Shown here: positions 1 to 7,762 of the stretch, piece by piece | How positions within the stretch are numbered: position 1 is the first letter of the stretch | Layout: every line of letters starts with the position of its first letter | Source: UKL13-2 sp031368465 | GTDB taxonomy: Bacteria > Pseudomonadota > Gammaproteobacteria > Burkholderiales > Usitatibacteraceae | Direction: 5' to 3' | Length of the DNA stretch: 15,331 bases | Assembly: GCA_031368465.1 (NCBI GenBank) | Contig: JANMNT010000098.1 | Coordinates: 1-15,331, forward strand | Translations under genes and position numbers: made by a program | Notes under the pieces: generated by a model | Databases searched by the model: none | What the model saw: the letters and a program-made list of their open reading frames with translations, nothing else | Told to the model about the DNA's origin: nothing

Positions 1-588
1 CAGAACAACGACGTCATCGAAATCGGCAAGCACAAGCTGAAGTACTTTAACGATACGCCAGTTCAAACTGCCGCAGCAGACTTTGAGCGGACCATGATCA
101 TCCGCAAGCCGGCAGCAGCGGCCCCTGCGCCAGCGGCACCGACCGCGGCACCACCAATGCCGGTTGCAGCTGCGGCGAATCTGTCAGACACGCAGACCAA
201 TATGCGGCCTCTTAGCCCGCCAGTGGCACCGCCTGCCGCGGCAGCGGCAACACCAGCACCGACACCAGCCCCGGCACCAATGTCGTCTGCCCCACCGCCA
301 GTCGCGCCAGCGGCAGGCGCCACACGCGAAGCGGCCATTCAGGTGCTTTCGGGTGCCGCCGCCGGTCGCACCCTTGATCTGACGAAAAATTTGACCACCA
401 TCGGCAAACCCGGTGTTCAGGTTGCGGTGATTACCCGGCGTCCGACAGGGTTTTTTATCACCCACGTCGAGGGCGCGTCGTTTCCAACCATCAACGGGGT
501 TGCCCTCGGTGCACAGGCACAGCAGTTGGGCGACCACGATATGATCGAAATTGCCGGTGTCAAAATGGATTTTTTCTTCAGGTCGTAA
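1..588 (+). CDS. FHA-domain protein, C-terminal part (5' end outside window)
   Basis: The reading frame is open from base 1, so the gene begins upstream of the window; 195 codons plus TAA are present. The first residues (NNDVIEIGKHKLKYF) match the last beta strands of a forkhead-associated (FHA) domain, the phosphothreonine-peptide-binding fold. An Ala/Pro-rich low-complexity linker of about 70 residues follows (roughly residues 38-110). A second beta-rich block at about 112-195 has FHA-like features: TIGKPG near its start, TINGVAL, then LGDHDMIEIAGVKMDFFF at the end. It lacks the Arg and Ser-x-x-His residues that usually contact phosphothreonine, so it may be a non-binding FHA fold. FHA proteins normally act as adaptors for Ser/Thr kinases; a kinase or phosphatase gene upstream would fit but is not visible. 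It is followed on the same strand by the PDE-like gene after about 200 bases. Confidence 0.8.
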   Translation, partial: QNNDVIEIGKHKLKYFNDTPVQTAAADFERTMIIRKPAAAAPAPAAPTAAPPMPVAAAANLSDTQTNMRPLSPPVAPPAAAAATPAPTPAPAPMSSAPPPVAPAAGATREAAIQVLSGAAAGRTLDLTKNLTTIGKPGVQVAVITRRPTGFFITHVEGASFPTINGVALGAQAQQLGDHDMIEIAGVKMDFFFRS

Positions 589-795
589 CCGCCAAGCGGC
601 AACACCCTGTGTCGGTTGCCGGGGTGCGCTGCGTTTTGCCGTAAGATGTTGATTTCTTGAAACCATCGCCGCCTGAATCGGGTGGCGAGACGGCGTCATT
701 CGGGAATGTGATGGGTGCATAATCAATGGCGTCAGCCTGAATAAGTCGAAAACAATCCAGGCATCCGTCGCCAATTTTGAAACGACCACCATTCG
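589..795. other. Intergenic region, no gene seen
   Basis: About 207 bases lie between the FHA gene and the PDE-like gene. A 7-bp inverted repeat (CGGCAAC at 597-603 and GTTGCCG at 615-621, 11-base loop) lies just after the FHA stop, but it is not followed by a run of T, so it is a poor candidate for an intrinsic terminator. I see no convincing sigma-70 or sigma-54 promoter and no clear Shine-Dalgarno sequence just before the ATG at 796. The space is long enough to hold a promoter for the downstream genes. Confidence 0.4.
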
Positions 796-1560
796 ATGAG
801 AATCAAAGTACTCGGTTGCAGCGGCGGGATTGGTGGCGATTTGCGCACCACCTCCTTCTATGTCGACGACGACGTGTTGATTGATGCCGGAACCGGTGTG
901 GGCGACCTGTCGATCGATGAATTAAGCAAGATCGACCACATTTTCATCACCCACTCGCATCTGGATCACATCACCAGTATTCCGTTTCTGATTGACACGG
1001 TTTGCGGCATGCGAACCAAGCCGGTGATTGTGTACGGCACCGTGGAAACGTTGCAAATCCTCAAGGATCATATTTTTAACTGGAAAATCTGGCCGGATTT
1101 CTCAAAGATCCCGACGCCAGAAACCGCCTTTATGGCGTACCGTGAAATTCGTGTTGGCGAACCCATTACCATCAAGGGCCGCAAGTTCACGGCCATTCCG
1201 GCCAAACATGTGGTGCCCGCGGTGGGCTATTTGCTTGATAGCGGCGAGGCGCGGTTGATTTTTAGTGGTGATACCACCGTCAATGACGCACTGTGGGAAA
1301 TTGCCAACGCGACAAAAAACCTGAAGTACATCATTATTGAAACGGCTTTTCCAAACAAGGAACGCGAGCTGGCAATTGCGTCAAAGCATCTTTGTCCAAG
1401 CATGCTTGCCGACGAATTGGCTAAACTGGCCCGACCGGTTGAAATTCTGGTCACCCACCTGAAGCCATGTGAAGTAAATTTGACAATGAGCGAGATAGGC
1501 AGACATGCCGGCAAATGGCGGCCTCGCATGTTGGAGCACGGCATGGAATTGACGCTTTAG
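796..1560 (+). CDS. MBL-fold hydrolase resembling class II 3',5'-cyclic-nucleotide phosphodiesterase
   Basis: This 254-aa protein has the metallo-beta-lactamase fold of the class II cyclic-nucleotide phosphodiesterases (the CpdP / yeast PDE1 family). Visible metal-binding residues are the HSHLDH motif at 53-58, His138 (AKHVVPAVGY), Asp159 in SGDT, His198 and His221 (THLKP). The stretch HSHLDHITS fits the start of the class II PDE signature, which separates it from RNase Z and glyoxalase II. There is no signal peptide, so it is probably cytoplasmic. The expected reaction is hydrolysis of cAMP or cGMP to the 5'-nucleotide. The ATG at 796 gives the natural first strand MRIKVLGCSGG, although no strong Shine-Dalgarno precedes it. 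Its neighbours are two GAF-domain proteins, and GAF domains can bind cyclic nucleotides. The substrate has to be inferred; another phosphoester is possible. Confidence 0.82.
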   Translation: MRIKVLGCSGGIGGDLRTTSFYVDDDVLIDAGTGVGDLSIDELSKIDHIFITHSHLDHITSIPFLIDTVCGMRTKPVIVYGTVETLQILKDHIFNWKIWPDFSKIPTPETAFMAYREIRVGEPITIKGRKFTAIPAKHVVPAVGYLLDSGEARLIFSGDTTVNDALWEIANATKNLKYIIIETAFPNKERELAIASKHLCPSMLADELAKLARPVEILVTHLKPCEVNLTMSEIGRHAGKWRPRMLEHGMELTL

Positions 1561-1686
1561 CAGTCCAATTTGTTTTATTGCTGCCGGTGTGGCCAGTCGC
1601 TGCAGGGATTGGTAAACTCAATTGGCAAAAAACCGGGTTCTGAATGAGCCCACTGATATTGAAAACTGGTAAAACGAGGGCATGAG

Positions 1687-4086
1687 ATGAGTGCGGTATT
1701 GGAACCCAAAGCGAGTGTGGCAGGCGGGATGAGCGGACAGGCAGCCGACATGTCGTCGAAGCTTGCTTTCTCGAAAAAGCTGCAAGCGGTCACCAACCGC
1801 ATCCATTCCACGACCAATGTCGACGAAATCATGCTTGATGTCACGCGTGATATTTGTCAATTGTTCGACGCCGATCGCCTGACCATCTATACGATGTCTG
1901 AAGACGGGTCTGCCATCGTCTCAAAGGTAAAGTCGGGTCTCACCTCGTTCAAGGATATCAAGCTGCCAATTTCGGAAAGTTCGATTGCCGGTTGTTGCGC
2001 GCTTAACCGGCGTTTTATGAACATCAAGGATGTTTACGACGATGCCGAACTGAAGAGTTTTTCGCCGAATCTGGCGTTTTTGAAGGCGGTTGACCAGCGC
2101 ACCGGATACCGCACAAAGCAAATGATGGTTGTGCCGATTTTGAGCACTGATTCGAGCGGCGGCGTGGGTGATCTGGCGGGCGTGATCCAGGTGATCAACC
2201 ATTTGCCGGGGACACCATTCCCACCGCTTGCCGAAGAGGGATTGCTTGAGCTCACCAAAACATTGGCGATTGCCTTCAAGGTCCGTCAACAGTTGCCGTC
2301 ACAGATCAAGTCGAAATTTGAGTTTCTTGTTGTTGACAATATTATTTCGGAAGGTGAACTTGAGCTTGCCACCCGTACCGCCAGGCGCAAAAACAAAAAC
2401 GTTGAAGACATTCTGATCGACGAGTTCCAAGTCAAGCCCGCGGCAATCGGTGCGGCATTGGCAAAATATTTTGGTGTCGAATACGAGCCCCACAAGCCGG
2501 ATCGTATCAAACCGATCGACCTGCTGAAGAATCTGAAGCGCGATTATTGTGAATCGTCAAATTGGATGCCAATCGACGATGGCAAGGCCGGCATTGTCAT
2601 CATGACCACCGACCCGGAGCATACAAAAAGCTCGCGCGTGGTTGAGAATATTTTTCCGAAGTCCAAAATCGTTTACAAGGTTTGTACGTCGCGCGACTTC
2701 CTGACCACGCTCGGGCAATTGTTTGGTGCGGCGGACGGTACCTCGACCGAAGATATCGGCGACTTGTTGTCGAGCATGGATGATGATCCGGAGTTGCAGG
2801 ACGCCGGCGGTGATGAGGTTTCCGCTGCCGCAGACAACGAACTGGTCAAGCTGGTCAACAAGATCATCATTGACGCCTACAATCAGGGCGCGTCCGATAT
2901 TCACATTGAGCCGCTACCTGGCAAGGGCAAGACCGGAATTAGATTTCGCAAAGACGGTTCGTTGGCACCCTATATCGAGGTTCCGTCGAGTTATCGCACT
3001 GCGCTGGCCGCCCGACTGAAGATCATGTGCGACCTGGATATTTCCGAGAAGCGCAAACCGCAAGACGGAAAAATCAAGTTCAAGAAGTATGGTCCGCTCG
3101 ATATCGAGTTGCGCGTTGCGACCATTCCGACCACCGGTGGCGTCGAAGATATCGTCATGCGTATTTTGGCCGCAGGCGAACCAATTCCGCTCGACAAACT
3201 GGGATTGACGACAAAAAACAAAGACAATCTTGTCGCCGCCGTGTCAAAACCGTATGGATTGTTTTTTGTTTGCGGACCAACCGGCTCGGGAAAAACCACA
3301 ACACTTCACTCTGTGTTGGGTACCTTGAACACGCCGGATACCAAGATCTGGACCGCTGAAGATCCGGTTGAGATCACACAAAAAGGGTTGCGGCAGGTAC
3401 AGGTCAACAAGAAGGTGATTGATTTCCCGGCGGTGATGAAAGCCTTCCTGCGTGCCGATCCCGACATCATCATGGTCGGCGAGATGCGCGACGCTGAAAC
3501 GACGCATATCGGTATTGAAGCATCGCTTACCGGTCACCTGGTGTTCGCCACGTTGCACACCAATTCGGCGCCTGAAGCGATTATCCGGCTGCTTGACATG
3601 GGAATGGATCCGTTCAACTTTGCCGATGCGCTGGTTGGCATTTTGGCGCAGCGTTTGGCAAAACGTCTGTGTGGAAAATGCAAAACGCCATACACGCCGG
3701 ATGGCGAAGAGATGAAGCAATTTATGCATGAATACACCAGTGACCTGCGTCAGACCCCGCCGTGGATCAAAGATGCGCAGGGAGAGGCGAAGAAGTTATT
3801 TGAGTACTGGATCAAGGAATACGGCAAAGACGGAAAGTTGACCTTTTACAAACCAGTTGGCTGTGACGCCTGCGGCGGTTCCGGCTACAAGGGGCGCGCC
3901 GGTTTGCACGAATTGATGGTGGCGACGGATCCAATCAAAAAACTCGTTCAGGAACGGGCGCGGGTTGCCGATATCTTTGTTAAATGTGTGGATGAAGGAA
4001 TGTCCACGTTGAAGATGGATGGCATGGAAAAAGTGATGATGGGTATTTGTGATATGAAGCAGGTAAGAACTGTTTGTGTCAAATAG
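1687..4086 (+). CDS. GAF domain fused to GspE/PilB-family secretion or pilus ATPase
   Basis: The 799-aa protein has three parts. Residues about 25-198 form a GAF sensor domain (FLKAVDQRTGYRTKQMMVVPI is the typical core). Residues about 205-345 resemble the MshEN / T2SSE_N domain. Residues about 370-799 are a complete type II secretion / type IV pilus hexameric ATPase. The ATPase shows Walker A GPTGSGKT (530-537), the Asp box TAEDPVE, Walker B DPDIIMVGEMRD (591-602), the His box ATLHTNSA, and a zinc-binding Cys set at 662, 665, 726 and 729. PilB and GspE are usually about 500-570 aa, so the GAF fusion and a spacer between the Cys pairs explain the length. The canonical RLG and LG residues of c-di-GMP-binding MshEN domains are not evident. 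GAGGG stands a little before the ATG. No PilC/GspF platform gene is adjacent, so the apparatus it drives is unknown. It sits 51 bases before the HD-GYP gene, probably in one operon. Confidence 0.92.
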   Translation: MSAVLEPKASVAGGMSGQAADMSSKLAFSKKLQAVTNRIHSTTNVDEIMLDVTRDICQLFDADRLTIYTMSEDGSAIVSKVKSGLTSFKDIKLPISESSIAGCCALNRRFMNIKDVYDDAELKSFSPNLAFLKAVDQRTGYRTKQMMVVPILSTDSSGGVGDLAGVIQVINHLPGTPFPPLAEEGLLELTKTLAIAFKVRQQLPSQIKSKFEFLVVDNIISEGELELATRTARRKNKNVEDILIDEFQVKPAAIGAALAKYFGVEYEPHKPDRIKPIDLLKNLKRDYCESSNWMPIDDGKAGIVIMTTDPEHTKSSRVVENIFPKSKIVYKVCTSRDFLTTLGQLFGAADGTSTEDIGDLLSSMDDDPELQDAGGDEVSAAADNELVKLVNKIIIDAYNQGASDIHIEPLPGKGKTGIRFRKDGSLAPYIEVPSSYRTALAARLKIMCDLDISEKRKPQDGKIKFKKYGPLDIELRVATIPTTGGVEDIVMRILAAGEPIPLDKLGLTTKNKDNLVAAVSKPYGLFFVCGPTGSGKTTTLHSVLGTLNTPDTKIWTAEDPVEITQKGLRQVQVNKKVIDFPAVMKAFLRADPDIIMVGEMRDAETTHIGIEASLTGHLVFATLHTNSAPEAIIRLLDMGMDPFNFADALVGILAQRLAKRLCGKCKTPYTPDGEEMKQFMHEYTSDLRQTPPWIKDAQGEAKKLFEYWIKEYGKDGKLTFYKPVGCDACGGSGYKGRAGLHELMVATDPIKKLVQERARVADIFVKCVDEGMSTLKMDGMEKVMMGICDMKQVRTVCVK

Positions 4087-4137
4087 CTGCAGCATCACCC
4101 CGTCCATCCAAATTATTCCAATCTGCGACGACAACAC

Positions 4138-5805
4138 ATGACCTCCCACGCTGATGTCAAAAACATCAGTCGCGCATTTGCGGCTGATGGCGCCAGTGAA
4201 AAACTATTCAAGTCACTCGAATACCTGAATCGCATCGGCGTTGCGCTCAGCCAGGAAAGAAATCTCGATAAATTGCTTGAGACCATCCTGACGGCGGCAA
4301 AGACGATTACCAATGCCGACGGCGGTACGCTCTACCGATTGATCGAGGACAAGCTCAAATTTGAGATTGTGCTTAACGACAGTCTGAAAATTGCAATGGG
4401 CGGCACCTCGTCAACGCCCGTCCCGTTTTATCCCATTCCGCTGCACGCCGCAGACGGCAAGGAAAACAACGGCATGGTCGCAGCCTACGCGGCGCTGCAT
4501 GACGAGACCGTCAACATTGCGGATGCCTACACCGCCGAAGGGTTTGACTTTTCCGGCACCCGCGCCTTTGACAACAAGACGGGTTACCGGTCGACCTCGT
4601 TTCTGACCATTCCGATGAAGAATCACGAGGGTGAAATCATCGGTGTTCTGCAGTTGCTTAATGCGCAGGATGAACAGGGCAGGGTGTCGCCGTTTACCGT
4701 TGAAGACCAGCGCCTGGCTGAATCGCTGGCGTCGCAGGCCGCGATTGCGGTCACCAATCGCATGTTGATCACCCAGCTCGAAATGTTGTTTGAATCGCTG
4801 ATCGAATTGATTAACACCGCAATTGACGATAAATCGCCGTATACCGGCGGACATTGCAAACGTGTGCCGACGCTGACCATGATGCTGGCCGAGGCCGCTT
4901 CCGAAACGGCGGAGGGTCCGCTGGCGTCGTTCAAGATGAGCGACAAAGATCGTTATGAATTGAAGATCGCGGGACTTTTGCACGACTGCGGCAAAATCAC
5001 CACGCCGGTGCATGTGGTCGACAAGGCAACCAAGCTGGAAACGATTTTTGACCGGGTGCATTTTGTGACGCAACGCTTCGAAATCCTGAAGCGCGATGCC
5101 GAGATCAAGATGCTCAAGGCAAAACTTGCGGCGGTCGAACTCGGTGACGACGAGTCTGTGGCCCGGGCAAAGCAGGATTTTGCGGCACGCGTTCGTCAGC
5201 TGGACGACGACCGTGAATTTGTGCGGCGGGTCAATATTGGCGGCGAACGCATGAGCGCCGAAGATCAAACGCGTGTCAATAAAATTGCCGCCTATACATT
5301 CAAAGACGAGACGGGCCACAAGGCGACCTTCATGACCAATGAAGAGCGTGACAGCCTCAACATTCCCTACGGAACCTTGACGCAACCTGAACGGCAGATC
5401 ATCAATCACCACATCATTGCCACCATCAAAATGCTCGAAGCGCTGCCGTGGCCAAGGCACCTCAAAAAGGTGCCGGAGTACGCGGGCGGTCACCACGAAC
5501 GGATGGATGGCAAGGGTTATCCACGCGGGTTGACGCGTGAGCAAATGAGCGTGCAGGCGCGGGTCATGGGTATTGCCGACATATTTGAAGCGCTGACTGC
5601 AAAAGACCGGCCGTACAAGGTCGGCAAGACCTTATCCGAGTCGTTGCATATTCTTGGCAAGTTCAAACAAAACGGTCACATTGATCCGGACCTGTTTGAC
5701 GTGTTTGTCAAACAACGCGTGTATCTGAAATACGCCGAGGAGTTTCTCGACCCGGCACAGATTGATACCGTTGACGAATCAAAGATTCCGGGATACGAAA
5801 GCTAG
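4138..5805 (+). CDS. GAF + HD-GYP cyclic-di-GMP phosphodiesterase
   Basis: The 555-aa protein begins with a GAF domain (about residues 30-207, core RAFDNKTGYRSTSFLTIPM). A helical linker and an HD-GYP domain follow. The catalytic set looks intact: YTGGHCKRV with His239, the HD pair in LLHDCGKI (282-283), NHH at 423-425, and HHERMDGKGYP (452-462) containing the GYP motif. HD-GYP enzymes degrade c-di-GMP to pGpG or GMP. Between the HD and GYP halves there is an extra stretch of roughly 100 residues (about 305-412) rich in Lys, Glu, Ala and Asp that probably forms a coiled coil. There is no signal peptide or membrane helix, so it should be cytoplasmic. The GAF is likely the sensory input and has the same general core as the GAF of the upstream ATPase. 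Start ATG at 4138 has no strong Shine-Dalgarno. Its stop codon directly abuts the stop of the opposite-strand gene. Confidence 0.92.
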   Translation: MTSHADVKNISRAFAADGASEKLFKSLEYLNRIGVALSQERNLDKLLETILTAAKTITNADGGTLYRLIEDKLKFEIVLNDSLKIAMGGTSSTPVPFYPIPLHAADGKENNGMVAAYAALHDETVNIADAYTAEGFDFSGTRAFDNKTGYRSTSFLTIPMKNHEGEIIGVLQLLNAQDEQGRVSPFTVEDQRLAESLASQAAIAVTNRMLITQLEMLFESLIELINTAIDDKSPYTGGHCKRVPTLTMMLAEAASETAEGPLASFKMSDKDRYELKIAGLLHDCGKITTPVHVVDKATKLETIFDRVHFVTQRFEILKRDAEIKMLKAKLAAVELGDDESVARAKQDFAARVRQLDDDREFVRRVNIGGERMSAEDQTRVNKIAAYTFKDETGHKATFMTNEERDSLNIPYGTLTQPERQIINHHIIATIKMLEALPWPRHLKKVPEYAGGHHERMDGKGYPRGLTREQMSVQARVMGIADIFEALTAKDRPYKVGKTLSESLHILGKFKQNGHIDPDLFDVFVKQRVYLKYAEEFLDPAQIDTVDESKIPGYES

Positions 5806-7761
5806 TCATCCGCGCGGCAGGCTGGTGCAAGCCCAGCGCTGGTTGCCGCTCTTCCATTCGTCGACAGAACCGATGTCGATATCGAACGGCCCGTATTCAT
5901 AGCGCGAAAAAAATACCCGGCCCAGCCGTGAAAATGCCGTGATGTCGGTATTCAAATAGCGCCGCAGCCACATGCCGTTAAGTTTGACCAAATAAACGCC
6001 GCCCGGACTGAACAATGATGGACACGCGCGCTCGATACTGTCAAACACCACCGCCATCGCTGTACGCTCGGCATCCAGTTCGTCCTTCTGCGCGTTGCCG
6101 GTCAACAGGGCGCAACTCATATAAACATCATTGTCAGCCTCCGACTTGGCAAAGCGGATAAACGCACAATCGCTTTGGTCGACGTGTACGTCCCAGCCGG
6201 CTAGTTGGGTATCAATGGATGACACAACCGCGCGTGAAGGCACGGTTCCATATCGGGCTTCGCCGACCTTGGTCATGAATCGCAGGTGCGATTGGTGGGT
6301 ATTGATAAACTGCCGGACGCGATTACCGCCGGGCCCTGTCGGGTTGATGGAATAGGCGCTGACGACCGAACTGAATCTGGACGCAGGATGAAGGAACGGC
6401 GCGACAAATGAATGTGTGTTTGTGCCGATCAGCAGATAGCCATATGGCTGGCGTTTCAGTTGTGCAGGCACTTCAAGTTCAAACCAGCGTGCCGTCCAGG
6501 GCGATGATGTCCAACGCGGATTGCCGGCTTCGAGCAACACGAACGTCTGCGCGCTGACCAATACCACCGCTGCACCGATTGCAAATGAGCGGTTCGGCAT
6601 CAACTTGACCAATGCCAAAACGAGTAGTGGTCCGGCCAGCAACAATAGTGGAATGGCGTAACGCCCATTGCCGGATGATTTGACCCAAAGGAAATAGGAA
6701 ATCGTAAAAAACAGCAGTAAGAACAGCAACGCCCGGTCGTGCATCAACACGGCGATGGATTGCTTCAGGTGGCGGCGGGAAATCGTGGCGAGGAGCAGTA
6801 CGGCGGCGAGCAATGCCAATGCCGCCAACCGCAGGTCAGGTGCCAGGTTTTCGATATAGACCCAGCTGCGATGCTCGACCATTCGAAACGGCAATGACAA
6901 TATGTCGCCCCAGGATTGTGGTACAAAGCGCGCATGTTGCAACACAAAGTCCGGAAAATCGGGCGACTTGAAATATTGGTTCAGGAGGGGAAAAACAGGG
7001 TTGCCAAACTCTTTATCGAGTGCCAGCCCCCACATTGTGTAACTGGCGGCGACACCGATCACGCCGCCAAAGCCGAACCACAATCCGCTGAACACCGCCG
7101 TACGCAGCGGGCCAACGGACAAAACCGCGGCGACAAAAAAGGCCACACCAAAGATCAGATTAGTCAGTTTCAGACCGATGGCGGCACCGCAAAGCAAGCC
7201 TGCGAATAATTGCGGCATGTATCCGGCAATTGGATTCTTGAGCAACCGGCAATGAATGGCGACAGCGAAGAGAATCAGCACTGATGTGGTCGGGTCAACA
7301 AAGGTTGCACCGAGGGAGCCGAGATAAACCGGTGACAAAAAGGCGAGCCCGGTTGCCAGCGAGGAAAGCAGGACACGGTTGGCCTGCCCGGCAAAAACAT
7401 GGTGCATGCTGATGTACCAAATGGCGACCAGACTCATCGCATGGATGGCAGTCAAGGTCAGGCCGATGGTGAGGCTGTGCATATCCGCACGCACCATCCA
7501 GTAGAACGGCAAATAGGCAAGCGGGTTCAGGTAGCGCTGGGTGCTGGCCCCCATGAAGTCTTCTGCCAGCTCGATGTTCAGCAATGCGTGCGGCGAATAA
7601 AAATGGTAGTTCAGCGCATCCCAGTTGGCGTCCTTGCCAAACAAATAAGTCGCGAGACAACACACCGCGACAATGATGCCGCCGGCGATCCAGTCGGTGT
7701 TGAAACGCCGGTTGCTCGATTGGGCGGACGGCGTCGTCGCATCGGGATTGGTAGGGGTCAT
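5806..7761 (-). CDS. Large multi-spanning membrane protein, GT-C-type glycosyltransferase-like
   Basis: The 651-aa protein has a short Ser/Thr/Asn-rich cytoplasmic N-terminus and a first membrane helix at about 24-41. An acidic first outer loop follows (DANWDALNYHFY, Asp44 and Asp48). Around ten hydrophobic segments run to roughly residue 415, and a soluble C-terminal domain of about 230 residues completes it. An acidic motif in the first periplasmic loop is the hallmark of GT-C enzymes, which use polyprenyl-phosphate sugars as donors (GT39, GT83 and GT87 families). I cannot assign the exact family, acceptor or sugar. The ATG follows the stop of the upstream GT4 gene after a single base, with no separate Shine-Dalgarno, so the two are probably translationally coupled. 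A C-terminal domain rich in Trp, Tyr and Cys could bind glycan or protein acceptor; that is inference. Confidence 0.7.
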   Translation of the reverse strand: MTPTNPDATTPSAQSSNRRFNTDWIAGGIIVAVCCLATYLFGKDANWDALNYHFYSPHALLNIELAEDFMGASTQRYLNPLAYLPFYWMVRADMHSLTIGLTLTAIHAMSLVAIWYISMHHVFAGQANRVLLSSLATGLAFLSPVYLGSLGATFVDPTTSVLILFAVAIHCRLLKNPIAGYMPQLFAGLLCGAAIGLKLTNLIFGVAFFVAAVLSVGPLRTAVFSGLWFGFGGVIGVAASYTMWGLALDKEFGNPVFPLLNQYFKSPDFPDFVLQHARFVPQSWGDILSLPFRMVEHRSWVYIENLAPDLRLAALALLAAVLLLATISRRHLKQSIAVLMHDRALLFLLLFFTISYFLWVKSSGNGRYAIPLLLLAGPLLVLALVKLMPNRSFAIGAAVVLVSAQTFVLLEAGNPRWTSSPWTARWFELEVPAQLKRQPYGYLLIGTNTHSFVAPFLHPASRFSSVVSAYSINPTGPGGNRVRQFINTHQSHLRFMTKVGEARYGTVPSRAVVSSIDTQLAGWDVHVDQSDCAFIRFAKSEADNDVYMSCALLTGNAQKDELDAERTAMAVVFDSIERACPSLFSPGGVYLVKLNGMWLRRYLNTDITAFSRLGRVFFSRYEYGPFDIDIGSVDEWKSGNQRWACTSLPRG

Positions 7762-7762
7762 G

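Noticed and set aside
597..621. Inverted repeat after the FHA stop as a terminator
   Set aside because: An 11-base loop and the absence of a following T-run make it a weak candidate.
184..792. Minus-strand open frame (202 codons) opposite the FHA gene
   Set aside because: Its Arg/Trp/Cys-rich composition is produced by the reverse complement of the Ala/Pro linker; no motif or ribosome-binding site was seen.
4411..5544. Long minus-strand open frame (377 codons) opposite the HD-GYP gene
   Set aside because: It lies wholly antisense to a gene with intact catalytic motifs, and its translation is rich in His, Arg and Gln without a recognisable domain, as expected for a shadow frame.
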